Of a DNA stretch of 64,000 bases, positions 17,337 through 28,045 are shown one piece after another (position 1 is the stretch's first letter; every line of letters starts with the position of its first letter). Origin of the DNA: Hyphomicrobium nitrativorans NL23 (GTDB lineage Bacteria > Pseudomonadota > Alphaproteobacteria > Rhizobiales > Hyphomicrobiaceae); NCBI RefSeq assembly GCF_000503895.1, contig NC_022997.1, positions 3,475,821 to 3,539,820 of the forward strand. Direction: 5' to 3'. Position numbers and translations under genes: made by a program. The notes under the pieces were generated by a model. It saw nothing but the letters and a program-made list of their open reading frames with translations, did no database searches and was not told the origin of the DNA.

Positions 17337-18074
17337 ATGAAAGTATGCCGGAGCCGCCCCGTGAGCGACCAGTCAGATCCTTCATCCTGGGATGATCCCG
17401 CCCGTCCCCAATCGGCACGACGCGCGCGGTCGGTGCGCATGTTCCTCGTCTATCTGTCATGGATTGCAGTGTTTATAGTGATCTCTGCGCTGCCTTACAT
17501 TCTTTTCGACGGCGATTTCGGCCGGATCGCAGAAGAGACGATCACCGATGACCGATCACGATTGGCTATAGCAGCCATCGGCATCGTTCTGCTCGTCGCC
17601 GATCTCTTTCTCGTGATCCCGTCCGGGCTGATCATCGCGCTGCTCAGCAATCTGCTCGGAACGGCCACCGGCGTGATCATCGGGGCCGCGGGGCTGAGCC
17701 TTGCGTGTGTGCTGGGATATTGGATCGGCAAGACTGTGGGCCGCGATTTCTCCAACGATGAAGGCGAGCAACGGGATTTCGGCTACGTCTCGGATCTCCT
17801 CGCTCGCCATGGCCTCATCGTCGTCGCCGCTTGCCGCCCGATCCCGGTCCTGGGCGAGCTGTCGGTCATCGCATCCGGTGCGATAGGGCTTTCGTTTGCA
17901 AAAGTTTTTGGGGTGTCGACCCTCGCCAACATCGGTGTGTCGTCGCTTTATGCGTCGATCGGTGTTTCGGGGCCAGGCGGGGCGGAAGGCGTTGCGCTGG
18001 TGGTTGCCGCGTCGCTGGCGTTGCCAGCGCTTACGATGGTCCTCGCGCGGCTTATCGCTGGTGAAAGAAAATGA
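17337..18074 (+). CDS. TVP38/TMEM64-family membrane protein
   Basis: About 245 residues with the first membrane helix near residue 35 (MFLVYLSWIAVFIVISALPY). The DedA/SNARE-associated core is present: PSGLIIALLSNLLGTATGVI, then GAAGLSLACVLGYWIGKTVG, and RPIPVLGELSVIASGAIGLS. These proteins are thought to act in lipid scrambling or transport across the inner membrane. The true start may be ATG codons later than 17337; the first 30 residues are polar and low in conservation. Confidence 0.75.
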   Translation: MKVCRSRPVSDQSDPSSWDDPARPQSARRARSVRMFLVYLSWIAVFIVISALPYILFDGDFGRIAEETITDDRSRLAIAAIGIVLLVADLFLVIPSGLIIALLSNLLGTATGVIIGAAGLSLACVLGYWIGKTVGRDFSNDEGEQRDFGYVSDLLARHGLIVVAACRPIPVLGELSVIASGAIGLSFAKVFGVSTLANIGVSSLYASIGVSGPGGAEGVALVVAASLALPALTMVLARLIAGERK

Positions 18075-18456
18075 TTTCGGAGTGTACCACGCGCTTCACA
18101 GCGCTGCCCTGAGGTCGATACTTGCCGAGACGCACGTCCGACCCGCCAACCTAGAGTCGCTCTGACTTAGATGGAATCGCGTGCTGCGCCCCCTCACCTT
18201 GTCCCTCTCCCCAGCCATGCGAAGCATGGCTCCGCCATGACGCGCCGGGTGAGGGGGAGGCATCGTTTCCATCATAAACGTAAAGCCTCTCGCCGAACCT
18301 GATGGTGGCCGCAGGCAAACGGACTCACCGCGGAAGCGGCCACCTCCTCTTCGTGTCGGCATTGCGCCATGGCTTCCAACGTGACGCAAATCACCTGTTT
18401 GCCGACACCACCATCGCTCTCCCGCGCGGGGAAATACCGCTGCCTTATCGATGTAT
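18075..18456. other. Intergenic region with REP-like palindrome
   Basis: No gene is supported in these 380 bases. The inverted repeat at 18189-18257 is described separately. Confidence 0.5.
18189..18257. repeat. REP-like inverted repeat with inner hairpin
   Basis: Outer 10-bp arms CCCCCTCACC / GGTGAGGGGG at 18189-18198 and 18248-18257 enclose a perfect hairpin GCCATGC-GAA-GCATGGC (18214-18230). Elements with this CCCTCACC...GGTGAGGG frame are common dispersed intergenic repeats in proteobacteria. Only one copy is in the window. Confidence 0.55.
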
Positions 18457-19461
18457 CTATCGCGGCGTGGGAAGCTCGACAGTCTGGTCCACAACGTCGA
18501 TCGCCACCTTACCTCGAAGTCCACGGGAGCCCCCGCCTTCGAGCAGTTCATGCGCTTCGCCCATGCGAGCCAAGGGAAGCACCGCGCCGATCACCGGCTT
18601 GATCAGGCCGCGTTCGACAAGGTTTGTCAGCGCATCGAGTTTGCCCCGGTTCTGGCGGGTGAATACGAAATGGTAGGCGGCGTTCTTTCCCCAAGCCTCG
18701 ATCAGGTTCTGCGGTTGCGCGATGTCGACGATGCTGACCACCCGTCCGGCATCCGCGAGAGCCAGCGGGCTTCTCGCCAGGGTATCGCCGCCGATGGTAT
18801 CGAAGACGACGTTTACCCCTTGCCCCCGAGTCAGGTCCGCCACGGCTGAGACATAGTCATCGGAGGTGTGGTCGATGACCTCGTCCGCTCCGAGCGAACG
18901 TACGAAGTCATGGTTGCTGCCGCGCGCCGTCGTGATGACCCGCGCACCCATCGCCTTGGCAAGCTGAATCGCTATCGTACCCACACCGCCCGCGCCACCA
19001 TGGATCAGAACGGTCTCGTGAACGGCAAGCTGGGCGCGGCTCACCAAAGCTTCCCAGACCGTGCCGCCAACCAGCGTCAGACTGGCGGCCTCCAGGTGGT
19101 TGATGTTGCGCGGCTTGCGAGCGACGAGCTCGACGTCGGCCACGTGCTGCTCCGCGTATGAGCCGGGGCCGCCGAAGATTTTGGGCGTGTAGTAAACCTC
19201 GTCGCCTATGTCGACCTCGGTGACATTCGCCCCCCTCTCTTCCACGACGCCGGAAATGTCGTGACCGGTGATGGCGGGGAGCGGCACGTAGTCGGCGTAG
19301 TCGCCACGACGGATCTGATAGTCCAGAGGATTGATGGCGGTGGCGTGGACGCGCACCCGGACCTGCCGAGGTCCGACAGCCGGTACGGCAACATCGCGCA
19401 ACTCGAAAGCGTCGAAGCCACCGAATTTGCTGAGGACGATCGCTTTCATTGAGTTGGTCAT
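18457..19461 (-). CDS. Zinc-independent quinone oxidoreductase (MDR superfamily)
   Basis: About 334 residues from the ATG at 19461, preceded by AAAGGTGAG. GroES-like N-terminal domain ([33 protein letters not shown]) and a Rossmann domain with the NADPH loop [15 protein letters not shown] near residue 150. Zinc-binding Cys residues are missing, as in quinone oxidoreductases. It likely reduces quinones or enals in the cytoplasm. It is divergent from an HxlR-type regulator with a shared 100-bp promoter region, the usual arrangement for electrophile-responsive control. Confidence 0.88.
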   Translation of the reverse strand: MTNSMKAIVLSKFGGFDAFELRDVAVPAVGPRQVRVRVHATAINPLDYQIRRGDYADYVPLPAITGHDISGVVEERGANVTEVDIGDEVYYTPKIFGGPGSYAEQHVADVELVARKPRNINHLEAASLTLVGGTVWEALVSRAQLAVHETVLIHGGAGGVGTIAIQLAKAMGARVITTARGSNHDFVRSLGADEVIDHTSDDYVSAVADLTRGQGVNVVFDTIGGDTLARSPLALADAGRVVSIVDIAQPQNLIEAWGKNAAYHFVFTRQNRGKLDALTNLVERGLIKPVIGAVLPLARMGEAHELLEGGGSRGLRGKVAIDVVDQTVELPTPR

Positions 19462-19483
19462 GATCTCACCTTTTCTCAATCCA

Positions 19484-19558
19484 TGTATTGGTAAGATCTA
19501 GATAGCGCGTATATGTTGTTTCGGTAATACGCACAAAAATTACACTAAGTGCACAAAA
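19484..19558. promoter_or_regulatory. Shared promoter/operator of the oxidoreductase and HxlR genes
   Basis: GCACAAAA occurs twice as a direct repeat at 19531-19538 and 19551-19558, 20 bases apart, close to the HxlR start. GTATTGG at about 19484 faces CGGTAATAC near 19522 as a partial inverted repeat. The AT-rich spacer contains GTATATG. HxlR proteins typically bind such paired sites in divergent promoters; the assignment is inference. Confidence 0.35.
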
Positions 19559-19568
19559 GGATACTGCC

Positions 19569-19934
19569 ATGGTCAAGCGGCGCCATACCAGTTTGGATAG
19601 CAATCCCGGCTGTGCGGTAGAGGCCGCGATCAGCCTGATCGATGGAAAGTGGAAAAGCGTTGCGCTTTGGTATCTTCACGAAAGAGGCGAGGTTCGCTTC
19701 AACGAGTTGATGCGCTTGATGTCTGGGGTCACGCAGCGGACGCTGACCAATCAATTGCGGGAATTGGAAGCCGACGGACTGATCAATCGCGTCGTCTACG
19801 CTCAGGTGCCACCCAAGGTCGAATACAGCTTGTCCGATCGGGGCCGGACATTCATCCCGATCCTTCTCTCCCTCTCAGCTTGGGGGGAAGCCAATATGGA
19901 CCTGTTCCAGAAATCTGAGACAGCAGCTCAGTGA
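19569..19934 (+). CDS. HxlR-family transcriptional regulator
   Basis: 121 residues. HxlR winged helix: NPGCAVEAAISLIDGKWKSV, RFNELMRLMSGVTQRTLTNQ, LRELEADGLINRVVYAQVPP and the wing VEYSLSDRGRTF. The conserved Cys15 in NPGC is the usual redox/electrophile sensor. It probably represses or activates the divergent oxidoreductase gene. Confidence 0.92.
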   Translation: MVKRRHTSLDSNPGCAVEAAISLIDGKWKSVALWYLHERGEVRFNELMRLMSGVTQRTLTNQLRELEADGLINRVVYAQVPPKVEYSLSDRGRTFIPILLSLSAWGEANMDLFQKSETAAQ

Positions 19935-20010
19935 TCCATCGACAAGCTGTAAGTCACGTGCGCGATGCCAATGCGCGCGCCCGCCCGAGGGCGCATGCCA
20001 TGGTGGCCGA

Positions 20011-20112
20011 ATATGGCTGCCGCCCTGCTTGTCCGGCCTCAATCCCATCGATCCGGCGTTCTCGAAGCTAAAGACGCTGCTGCGCACGGCCGCCGAGCGG
20101 CCGGAGAGGTAC
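20011..20112 (+). pseudogene. C-terminal relic of an IS630-type transposase
   Basis: The translation LPPCLSGLNPIDPAFSKLKT, then LLRTAAER, matches the family pattern LPPYSPDLNPIEQ-FAKLK near the last catalytic acidic residue of IS630 transposases. The conserved Glu after NPI is Asp here. The upstream part and the ends of the element were not found. It abuts the stop codon of the CDF exporter. Confidence 0.7.
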
Positions 20113-21042
20113 TTAACCGCACTGCTGCACTTCGACCGTAATATGCGACAAGCCTCGAATCTTCTCCAATCGGGATCGGTACTCGGAAACAGGCTGCGGA
20201 GTGTGGGACACGATTGAAACGATTGCGCCGAGGTGACCGGGACCGAGTTGCCAAAGGTGCAGATCAACGACACGGTCGTCTCCCCGCTCGATCTCGGTGC
20301 GTACAGCGCGCGCAATCTCGTCGCTCGGCATCGCGTCAAGCAGAACCGAAGCCGTGGCGCGGATGAGAGCAAACGACCATACCGCGATGAGAGCGGCCCC
20401 GATGACGCCGACAAGCGGATCGATCCATGCCCATCCAAACAGGCTTGCCGCCAGCAAAGCGAAGATCGCGAGGGCGGACGTCAGCGCATCGGCGATCACG
20501 TGAGCGAATGCGGCGCGACGATTTCCGTCGGCGTGATGCGGATGGGAGTGCACATGTCCCTCGGCATCGCCAGGATGGTGGGCATGATCATGGCCGAGCA
20601 ACCATGCGCTGGCGAGGTTCACGACTAAGCCGACGACCGCCACCAGCATAGCTTCAGCATAGTGGATCTCTACCGGATCGAGAAAGCGACCGAACGCCTG
20701 ATACGCGATGCCTATTGCGGCCAGCGCAAGCAGAACCGCGCTCGTATACCCTGCCAGCTCGCCGAATTTGCCAGTGCCGAACGAATAGCGCGGATTGCCC
20801 GCTTGGTGCCGTGCGAACGCGTAGGCTAAGCCGCTGATCGAAAGGGCGGCGGCATGTGTTCCCATATGCCATCCGTCGGCCGTCAAGGCGACGCTGCCAA
20901 ACATGCTGCCGGCAACGATCTCCGCCACCATCGTGACGGTCGTGAGCGCAACCACCAACCATACGCGGCGCTCGTTGCCGTGGTGTTCTGAGCCGAGAAA
21001 GACGTGCGAATGACGCCAGAGGTCGAGCGAATGGGTGTGCAA
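20113..21042 (-). CDS. dmeF: CDF-family metal exporter, DmeF type
   Basis: About 309 residues from a TTG start at 21042, chosen because GGGAGG lies 8 bases upstream and the protein then begins with the family-like His-rich HTHSLDLWRHSHVFLG. Six membrane helices are seen. The metal-site motifs are ADGWHMGTHAAA in helix 2 and HVIADALTSALA in helix 5. A His-rich cytoplasmic loop (HDHAHHPGDAEGHVHSHPHH) lies between. A cytoplasmic C-terminal domain follows. DmeF proteins export Co2+ and Ni2+ by proton antiport. No dmeR regulator is adjacent. A broken paralogous fragment lies at 13006-13250. Confidence 0.88.
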   Translation of the reverse strand: MHTHSLDLWRHSHVFLGSEHHGNERRVWLVVALTTVTMVAEIVAGSMFGSVALTADGWHMGTHAAALSISGLAYAFARHQAGNPRYSFGTGKFGELAGYTSAVLLALAAIGIAYQAFGRFLDPVEIHYAEAMLVAVVGLVVNLASAWLLGHDHAHHPGDAEGHVHSHPHHADGNRRAAFAHVIADALTSALAIFALLAASLFGWAWIDPLVGVIGAALIAVWSFALIRATASVLLDAMPSDEIARAVRTEIERGDDRVVDLHLWQLGPGHLGAIVSIVSHTPQPVSEYRSRLEKIRGLSHITVEVQQCG

Positions 21043-21061
21043 AACAAGGACCTCCCGTGAC

Positions 21062-22258
21062 TCAAATCTTCGACTGGACGATGTCCTGAGAGACAAGGAT
21101 CTCAGACTGTACGGCATTCAAAAAATAGCGGGAGAGCCAATCGCGCGGCATATGCCGCAGGATGAAATTTCGCACGTGAAACGATAGCGGTGTCGCAGGG
21201 ATGAAGAGAGAGCCCATCTTGCGGCTTCTCTCCTGCAGCTTGAGAATGGAAGGGCGAAGCCGCTGATCGTGACGGGCGAGCGCGTCGGCGAGCGGGCGCT
21301 CGGCGAGTTCCTGCGCCAAGATCGAAGCCGACGCGATCGACATGCCGGCTCCCTGTCCCGAGATCAGCGTCAAGCAGTGGGCGGCATCTCCGAGCAACAC
21401 CACCCGCCCCTTCGACCAGGACGGCATGTCGACCATCGTCAGATTGTCGATTAGCGGCACCGGGCCGCGCTCGGCAACTTCCAAAATCCGCCGGGCGCTC
21501 GGATGTGTGTTGCGCGAGACGTGGTGCAGCATTTCCCAGCGCGCCTCGGGAGGAACCAAGCCGGTCTCCTCGGTTCGCCAGACATGCAGCGCGGCGAGAC
21601 GCCCGTCGTGGAGCGTATAGTATTCGGCGACGTGCCCCGGCTCCGTGTAGGAGAGGAAGTCGCTGCCGAGGCCAATCACGTCCTCAAGATCATAGGTGGC
21701 GAAGCGATAGCCGAGCTCTTTGAAGAAAGCCTCGTCGGGTCCGAAGCAGGTTCTCCTCATCCAGGATCTGAGCCCATCCGCGCCGATCACAAGATCACCG
21801 GCCATCTCCGTGCCGTCCGCGAGGCGCAGAGCGATTTCCTCGCCTCCGTCGTCGATGCTCTCGACGACCGCGCCGAACCGGATATCGAGATCGGCCGGCA
21901 ACGCGTCCCGAAGCGCTTGGACAAGATCTGTGCGGCGAAGCGCGACATAGGAAAGATCCTTGAGGACCTCGCGATAGCGCAGACGCAGGAGCTCACGTCC
22001 TTTGCGGTCGCGATAGATGTTCTCGTTGACGGTGCAGGCGGCGGCATCGAGTTGAGGTCCGATCCCCATGCGCTGCGCGATCTCGAACCCTGGCCCGGAA
22101 AGGCCCAGCATGTGGCCGGCGCTGCGCAGGTCCGGCGCGCGCTCGATGAGCACCGGGTGCCAACCGATTTTTTTCAACCACCAGGCGGCAGAAAGGCCCG
22201 CAACGCCAGCTCCGACGATCAAGGCTTTCTTTTGCACGTCATGCTCCGTGATTGACAT
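21062..22258 (-). CDS. FAD-dependent aromatic-hydroxylase-type monooxygenase
   Basis: About 398 residues. Group A flavin monooxygenase: N-terminal dinucleotide motif [22 protein letters not shown] motif [14 protein letters not shown] near residue 155, and GD motif [20 protein letters not shown] near 290. It resembles TetX/UbiH-type enzymes and uses NAD(P)H and O2 to hydroxylate or oxidise a substrate. Its start overlaps the MFS gene end by about 20 bases, so it belongs to the TonB-receptor/MFS operon. A role in modifying or opening an imported siderophore is inferred from that context only. Confidence 0.88.
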   Translation of the reverse strand: MSITEHDVQKKALIVGAGVAGLSAAWWLKKIGWHPVLIERAPDLRSAGHMLGLSGPGFEIAQRMGIGPQLDAAACTVNENIYRDRKGRELLRLRYREVLKDLSYVALRRTDLVQALRDALPADLDIRFGAVVESIDDGGEEIALRLADGTEMAGDLVIGADGLRSWMRRTCFGPDEAFFKELGYRFATYDLEDVIGLGSDFLSYTEPGHVAEYYTLHDGRLAALHVWRTEETGLVPPEARWEMLHHVSRNTHPSARRILEVAERGPVPLIDNLTMVDMPSWSKGRVVLLGDAAHCLTLISGQGAGMSIASASILAQELAERPLADALARHDQRLRPSILKLQERSRKMGSLFIPATPLSFHVRNFILRHMPRDWLSRYFLNAVQSEILVSQDIVQSKI

Positions 22259-23489
22259 TCGCAATGCGTCGCGTCAGTTGGACGGCGGCGAGTGCGACAG
22301 CGGCTGCGATCGCGCCTGCGAGGCCGAACACCGCCGAATAGCCGAGCGATGCCGCCAGCACGCCGCCGGCAAGCCCGGAGATGGTTGCCGTCGTTGCGTC
22401 GGCGCATTGAAACAGCGTGAAATCGACACCGGCCTGGCGGGGCGAAGACGCTCCCATCAGCAGCGCATAGAGCGCCACGAAGCCGATCGCCATGGCAGTG
22501 GTCAGGGCGAGGAGAGCGGCGACCAGAACCGGAAGAGACGGCGCGACGACGAAGCTCACGAGAAACAAAGCGCCGAGGGCCAGCACGTCCAGGCCGAGTG
22601 CGGCGATGGCAGCGAGGCGGGCGCCGAGCCAGTGGACGAGTGCGCCGCCGACAACCGTTCCCGCCAGCCCCGCCGTCAGAGAGGCCGTCCCGTTGAGGAT
22701 GCCTACGACGCCGAGATCGACACCCCGGTCGATCAGGAACGGTCCGGTAAGGCTCGCGGCCACGCGAGGACCAATCCCGCCAATCAGGACGAGCAGGATC
22801 CCGATCCGGACCTCGGGCCGCACGAGCGCGAACCGGAGCGAAGGGATGTGCGGTGCGTGGGCTCGGGCCGTCCTCCGATCGCGTGCAAGAAGAACGAACG
22901 GGAGGCTCAGGATCACCAGGCTCGCGGCGAGCCACAGAGTTGCCTTCGGAAATCCGACGTGCGCCACGCCCCACAGATAGGCACCTCCCCCCAGCATGAA
23001 GCCCAGGTAGGAGCCGCCAACCTGGGCGGTGTTTCCCCAACCGCGCCGGTTCTCGGCAAGCTGGTCGACGGCAAATCCGTCGCAGGCGATATCGATCGTC
23101 GCCGCCGCTGCCGCGGCAACCAGAAGAACCGCCAAGAGCATCGGAAAATCGCTCAGCGGAACAATCGCGAGGGATAGCAGCGCCACCGTGACGACGATCT
23201 GCCCCACAGCGACAATCGCACGCGACCCATTGGGCGATCCGATCCGGAAGCGCTCGATCCACGGCGCCCAAAGGAACTTCAGCGCCCACGGCAGCAAGCC
23301 GAGCGAGAGCAGGCCGATCTGCTCAAGAGGCAGCCCGGCATGGCGCAGGATCGCGGGAAGCGATTGAAACGTCAGGCCCGATACCAGGCTCTGCGCCACA
23401 TAGATCCCGCCGATGGCGAGGAAGATGCGAGGGAAGCTCAGGACCTTCGCTTCATCGTCGCGTCCGACATCGGTAATAGCCATACTCAA
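22239..23489 (-). CDS. MFS transporter, RhtX/FptX/YbtX type
   Basis: 416 residues with 12 hydrophobic helices. The N-terminus [20 protein letters not shown] and [19 protein letters not shown], plus helix 10 [19 protein letters not shown], are typical of the AmpG-like siderophore permeases (RhtX for rhizobactin, FptX for pyochelin). It carries a ferric siderophore across the inner membrane. The ATG overlaps the TonB-receptor stop (ATGA, 4 bases), so translation is coupled. Confidence 0.88.
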   Translation of the reverse strand: MSMAITDVGRDDEAKVLSFPRIFLAIGGIYVAQSLVSGLTFQSLPAILRHAGLPLEQIGLLSLGLLPWALKFLWAPWIERFRIGSPNGSRAIVAVGQIVVTVALLSLAIVPLSDFPMLLAVLLVAAAAAATIDIACDGFAVDQLAENRRGWGNTAQVGGSYLGFMLGGGAYLWGVAHVGFPKATLWLAASLVILSLPFVLLARDRRTARAHAPHIPSLRFALVRPEVRIGILLVLIGGIGPRVAASLTGPFLIDRGVDLGVVGILNGTASLTAGLAGTVVGGALVHWLGARLAAIAALGLDVLALGALFLVSFVVAPSLPVLVAALLALTTAMAIGFVALYALLMGASSPRQAGVDFTLFQCADATTATISGLAGGVLAASLGYSAVFGLAGAIAAAVALAAVQLTRRIANVNHGA

Positions 23490-25609
23490 TACTTCGCCGT
23501 GAGCGATACGCCGACAAGACGGCCTTCGCTCGGGATGCTGAGATGCATTCCGCCAGTCTCGAAGCTGTACTCGCGGTAGATCTCATCGGAGATGTTGTCG
23601 ACGAAGAGCTTCGCCGTGACCCCGTTATCCCACGCGAGTTCGAGCCCGGCGTCATAGATGGCGAACGCTTCCTGGGACAGCGCGTTGGCCTCGTCGAAAT
23701 AGCTGCGGCTCGCATAGCGGACGTTGCCCATCAGCGCGAGCCGGCCACCGAACACGCTTTGATCGAAGGCGTAGCGGGCATTCATCGTTGCCGTGACGTC
23801 CGGTGCGTACGGTACGCGGTTGCCGGTGTAATCGTTGCCGGATCCGGCATCGACGAAGTCGGTGAATTTCGAGCGGCCGAAGTTTGCGGTCGTCAAGACC
23901 GTGAAATTCCGTGTCGGACGCCAAGTTGCCTCGATCTCGACGCCGGTGCTTTCCGCCTCGCCCGCGTTCTTGATCGTCTGCAAGCCGACCGGGCCAACGT
24001 AGATCTGCTTGTCCTCCGAGACGATGTGATACACCGCTGCCGCCACATCTAGCGTGCGGAAAAGGCGGGTGCTGAACCCGACCTCATAGTTCCAGGCCGT
24101 CTCAGGGTCGTAGGGATCGAACTCGACCGGATTGAAGGGGTTGCTGACCGCGTGCTGGAAGCCGCCGGGCTTGTAGCCCTCCGCGACCAGCGCATAAACA
24201 CGGGTCAGGTCGTCGACCTGATAAGCGAGCGAGACCTTGGGCTGCACCGCAGAGAACGTCTCGCTGTCGCGATGCGCGATAAACGCAGCGGGAAGGCTGT
24301 AGTCGATCGTCGATTTATCTTGCGACACACGCACGCCGGCCGTGAGATCCAGCGCGTGTGTCATGTGCCAGGTCAACTCGCCAAATCCTGCGAGGCTGTC
24401 CGTGCCGATCTCGTTGCGATCAGTCGACGGCCCTTCGCGCGTGAAATCGCTGTTGCGAAGATAGAAGCCCGCCACGCCCGTGAGCGGCCCCGACCCCGTG
24501 TAGGCAAGGCGTATCTCCTGCGAGAACGCCTCCTCGCTTTCAGGGAACGGGAAGCCGAACGTGTCGCGCTCAAGGTCGACGTTCTGGTAGGCGGAAATAC
24601 TTGTGAACGTGAAGCCGTCGCCGAGCCGGTAGTTCCACGATGCGGAGGCCGTATCGATCTCTCGTCTCATAAATCCCTGCGGGATCGGAATATCGAAATC
24701 GCGCTGTTTGAGAAGCGCATCGCGGATATAGGTCTCCTCCTTCGATTCCAGATCCTCACGGGCGATGGTTAGCGTCGCGTCAAACCGCCCATGCGATGGG
24801 GCGTAGCGCAAGCTCGCCCGGCCGCTCCACAGATCGGCCGTGTCGATATCTTTCCTGCCTGTCAGGATATCGTCGATCTCGCCTGTATCGACGCCGCGCT
24901 TCAGGCCCCAGTCGAGGAACAGCGCATCCCTCGCGAGCACCGCCGTCCCGGTCGTGACGACGGACCGTTCGAGATTCGCGACCGTCCCCGTAACGGTCGC
25001 GGTGTTCTGGCGCGCCTTGCGCGTGACGATATTGATGACGCCGCCGAACGCATTGGCGCCATAGAGCACGCCCTGCGGACCACGCAAAAATTCTACGCGC
25101 TCGACATCCACGAGATCCTGCGTGAAAGCGGCCGCAGCCTGGGGAACGCCGTCGATCAGGATCTGCACCGACGGATTGTAGGAATCGGTGGACGAAATTC
25201 CGCGAACCGTGAAGTTCGTATAGGCGCGGTTCCCGCGCGAGCGGATCGTAAGGCCGGGAAACACCTTTTCGAGATCCGCAACCTTCTCGACGCCCGCATC
25301 CTTCAGCTCGGCAGCGCTGCGCACCGAGACGTTGGCCTCGGCCGTACCGGCCGTTTGTCCGCTCCCATCCCCCGCACTCGCGTCGCCGAGTCCGGCGTCC
25401 GCTCCGGCGCTTGTCGAAGCCCCCGATGCCGTGGAACCAGCAGCAGCTCGCACGGGCCCGGCTCGCTGCACGCGCTTGTTTGCCGTTGTCACTTCGAGCG
25501 GCGGCAACTCGACAACGCCGGGGGCCTCGACCGCTGCGTCCTGGGCATGCGCGGAGCACGCTCCCCAAACGACACCCGCTACGAGAACAAGCTTGCATCT
25601 TAAGAACAT
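23486..25609 (-). CDS. TonB-dependent siderophore receptor (cassette 1)
   Basis: About 707 residues from the ATG at 25609, with signal peptide [21 protein letters not shown] long Ala/Gly linker precedes the plug domain ([40 protein letters not shown]). A 22-strand barrel follows and ends in [14 protein letters not shown] with an aromatic terminus. It imports a ferric siderophore across the outer membrane with TonB energy. The gene starts an operon with the MFS permease and flavin monooxygenase and is divergent from an AraC regulator. An earlier TTG at 25660 is possible but less likely. Confidence 0.93.
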   Translation of the reverse strand: MFLRCKLVLVAGVVWGACSAHAQDAAVEAPGVVELPPLEVTTANKRVQRAGPVRAAAGSTASGASTSAGADAGLGDASAGDGSGQTAGTAEANVSVRSAAELKDAGVEKVADLEKVFPGLTIRSRGNRAYTNFTVRGISSTDSYNPSVQILIDGVPQAAAAFTQDLVDVERVEFLRGPQGVLYGANAFGGVINIVTRKARQNTATVTGTVANLERSVVTTGTAVLARDALFLDWGLKRGVDTGEIDDILTGRKDIDTADLWSGRASLRYAPSHGRFDATLTIAREDLESKEETYIRDALLKQRDFDIPIPQGFMRREIDTASASWNYRLGDGFTFTSISAYQNVDLERDTFGFPFPESEEAFSQEIRLAYTGSGPLTGVAGFYLRNSDFTREGPSTDRNEIGTDSLAGFGELTWHMTHALDLTAGVRVSQDKSTIDYSLPAAFIAHRDSETFSAVQPKVSLAYQVDDLTRVYALVAEGYKPGGFQHAVSNPFNPVEFDPYDPETAWNYEVGFSTRLFRTLDVAAAVYHIVSEDKQIYVGPVGLQTIKNAGEAESTGVEIEATWRPTRNFTVLTTANFGRSKFTDFVDAGSGNDYTGNRVPYAPDVTATMNARYAFDQSVFGGRLALMGNVRYASRSYFDEANALSQEAFAIYDAGLELAWDNGVTAKLFVDNISDEIYREYSFETGGMHLSIPSEGRLVGVSLTAKY

Positions 25610-25730
25610 TTCTAAATTCCGGTCCGAGTTGCCATTTGACGCCGATTGTTTACTGTTCAAGTCAACATCACGTCTAACGGTGTCGGACTCAAAATTGACG
25701 GAATCCGTTCAGCGACCATGGAGCGTCCGA

Positions 25731-26690
25731 ATGGACACACTCGATTCTTTCGTCAGTCTCGATATGGCGTGCCAAGCTCCGATCGAGATGCCGCCGACTT
25801 CCACGACGCAAGTCCTGCAGACACTTATTCGCCCCGAGCTGCGCTCTACGGACATGAGCGTGTCCACGATCGTGGGGACGCTGGGCGACGACATCACATT
25901 CGACGCCTCCGGTCCGGCAGCATTCTCGATCACGCTCGTGGTAGAAGGTTCGGGCTATACTCTTTTAGATGGCTGCGAACGGCTCGATGTCACGAGCGGC
26001 AAGGCGATCTTCTTCTGGAGTGACGGCCTCATCAGCGGTCGAGATCATATCCGGGGCGGCAATCCGATCGAGACTGTCGAAATCCGTTTCCATCCCGACT
26101 ATCTCAGCCGCACCGTGGGTTCGATGACCGACGCAATCCGCAACGCGTTCGCCGTCGACCGCAGCGACCCGGGCCGCAATGCGTTTCTGCTTGCCATTCC
26201 GCTGTCCGCCGAGTTGCTCGATGTCGCGCGGTCGATCCTCGGCTGTGCCATCCAAGAGAAGAAACTGCGCGAGATCTTCATGCGTGGCAAAGCACTCGAA
26301 GTGCTCGCCGTCACACTGGAATTGCTCAGCCGAACGTCGCCTGCCGCAACACGACTGTCTTCGAGGGAACGAGAGAAACTCGAAGAGGCACGCCGCCTTA
26401 TCGAGCTGTCGTTCGCAGAACCCTGGACCATCGGCAGGCTCGCCGGCGCGGTGGGCCTGAGCGAAACCAAACTCAAACTGGGTTTCCGAGAGGTGATCGG
26501 CAGGCCCGTACGGGCATATCTGCGCGACGTGCGCATGGACAATGCCGAGCGGATGCTCGGTGACGGCCGATCCGTTACCGAGGCCGCTCTGGAATGCGGC
26601 TATGGCAACCTCAGCCATTTCAGCAAAGCCTTCCTGCGCCGCAAGGGCGTCGCGCCGCACAGCCTCACGCTGCAACGCCGACGCGGCTAG
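25731..26690 (+). CDS. AraC-family regulator of the siderophore cassette 1
   Basis: About 319 residues from the ATG at 25731 (MDTLDSFVSLDMA); the open frame reaches further upstream but that part is antisense to the receptor. The N-terminal ligand domain covers residues 1-210. The C-terminal double helix-turn-helix includes PWTIGRLAGAVGLSETKLKL and SVTEAALECGYGNLSHFSKA. It is PchR/YbtA-like: such regulators bind the ferric siderophore and activate the receptor operon. The shared intergenic region is 121 bp. Confidence 0.92.
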   Translation: MDTLDSFVSLDMACQAPIEMPPTSTTQVLQTLIRPELRSTDMSVSTIVGTLGDDITFDASGPAAFSITLVVEGSGYTLLDGCERLDVTSGKAIFFWSDGLISGRDHIRGGNPIETVEIRFHPDYLSRTVGSMTDAIRNAFAVDRSDPGRNAFLLAIPLSAELLDVARSILGCAIQEKKLREIFMRGKALEVLAVTLELLSRTSPAATRLSSREREKLEEARRLIELSFAEPWTIGRLAGAVGLSETKLKLGFREVIGRPVRAYLRDVRMDNAERMLGDGRSVTEAALECGYGNLSHFSKAFLRRKGVAPHSLTLQRRRG

Positions 26691-26737
26691 CTCACGCGCC
26701 GATCGTTCGCCCCAGAAAGCGAACGAATACGATCCAA

Positions 26738-28045
26738 TCAGGAGTGAACCTGCTCGACGCGTCTTTCGGGGAGCAGCTCAGCTGGATTGCAGATCGACCT
26801 CAGACGGCGCAGGGCTCCGAATATCCACGCCATGGCCATTATCCCGATCACGGGCGTAACGATGAACAAGGCGAGGAAACCGAATTTACCGGCGATCTGC
26901 CCGGCCACGGCCGCGGCCATCATGCCGACGATCGTCTCCGCGCATTGAAGGACGGTGAAATCGGTGCCGGCTTGCCTGACCGACGACCACTGCATGAGGA
27001 TAGTGAAGAACGCTACGTAGGCGCCGAACGACCCGATGCCGACAGCGCAAGAGATCGCAAGCGCCGTCCCGAACGTGGTATGCATGGAGCGGGCGGGAAT
27101 CACCCAAAGCAGCAGCGCCACAACGCCAAGCGTCCCGAGGAGGACCGCAACGCGAGGAGCGCCGAAGCGCGCCGCAAGCAAGCTGCCGATGGCAGCGCCG
27201 CACACCGGGATAACGGTCAGTGACAGTCCGTTGAGTAACCCGATGTCCACGAGCGACATCCCAGCATCGACGAGGAACGGGCCGATCATGGCACCCGTCA
27301 TCGCGTGGGCGAAATGGAACAGCGCGGCGATGGAGAGCATCAGCATCGCGCCGGGACGGCGCAACAGATTGCGGATCGAGGGCTGTTCGACGCGCGTGTC
27401 GGCGCTGTCCCTCGCGGGCCGCGGCGTTTCGCTCACCAGCAACGTGACGGCGAGGCTCGCCAAGACGAACAAACCGAGCAGCGTGAAGCTGCCGCTCCAG
27501 CCAGCGCTTTCGAACAGGATAACCGTCAGGCTGCCGCCGATCATCATGCCAACGGAGAAGGCGCCAATCTGTAACCCGTTGGCCCAGACCAGTGCGCGCC
27601 CCCGCAATGTCTCGACCGCCAGACCGTCGGTGGCGATGTCCTGCGTTGCGCCAATCAGATTGATGACCGTTAGCCCGACGACAATCGGCCAGATCCCGTC
27701 ACGGGCCTGATCGAAGGTGGCCGCGACCAGGAAATAGACCGCCGCTGTGAGCGCCTGAGCCGGGATGATCCAGCTCCTGCGGCGCCCGAGACGGCGCCCG
27801 CCCGTGCGGTCGACAAACGGAGCCCAGACGAACTTGACCGCCCACGGTAACGCCACGAAGGCCAACAGGCCGATCGCCTCGGGCGAGTAGCCGAGCGTGC
27901 GGAAAATTGCCGGAAGTGCAATGAAGGCGAGCCCCATCGGGAGCCCTTGGGCCGCATAGAGCGTGCCAAGCAGCAGGAGGATTGGGCCGTCTCGTTCGCG
28001 CTTTGCTTCTTCGTCCACGGCAGGTTCGTCCGTCACGTTGGTCAT
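26738..28045 (-). CDS. MFS transporter, YbtX/RhtX type (cassette 2)
   Basis: About 435 residues from the ATG at 28045, which overlaps the ABC gene stop (ATGA). Twelve helices. Family-like stretches are YAAQGLPMGLAFIALPAIFR, ALPWAVKFVWAPFVDRTGGR and SSVRQAGTDFTVLQCAETI. It is similar in type to the MFS gene of cassette 1. Last gene of the receptor-ABC-ABC-MFS operon. Confidence 0.88.
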   Translation of the reverse strand: MTNVTDEPAVDEEAKRERDGPILLLLGTLYAAQGLPMGLAFIALPAIFRTLGYSPEAIGLLAFVALPWAVKFVWAPFVDRTGGRRLGRRRSWIIPAQALTAAVYFLVAATFDQARDGIWPIVVGLTVINLIGATQDIATDGLAVETLRGRALVWANGLQIGAFSVGMMIGGSLTVILFESAGWSGSFTLLGLFVLASLAVTLLVSETPRPARDSADTRVEQPSIRNLLRRPGAMLMLSIAALFHFAHAMTGAMIGPFLVDAGMSLVDIGLLNGLSLTVIPVCGAAIGSLLAARFGAPRVAVLLGTLGVVALLLWVIPARSMHTTFGTALAISCAVGIGSFGAYVAFFTILMQWSSVRQAGTDFTVLQCAETIVGMMAAAVAGQIAGKFGFLALFIVTPVIGIMAMAWIFGALRRLRSICNPAELLPERRVEQVHS

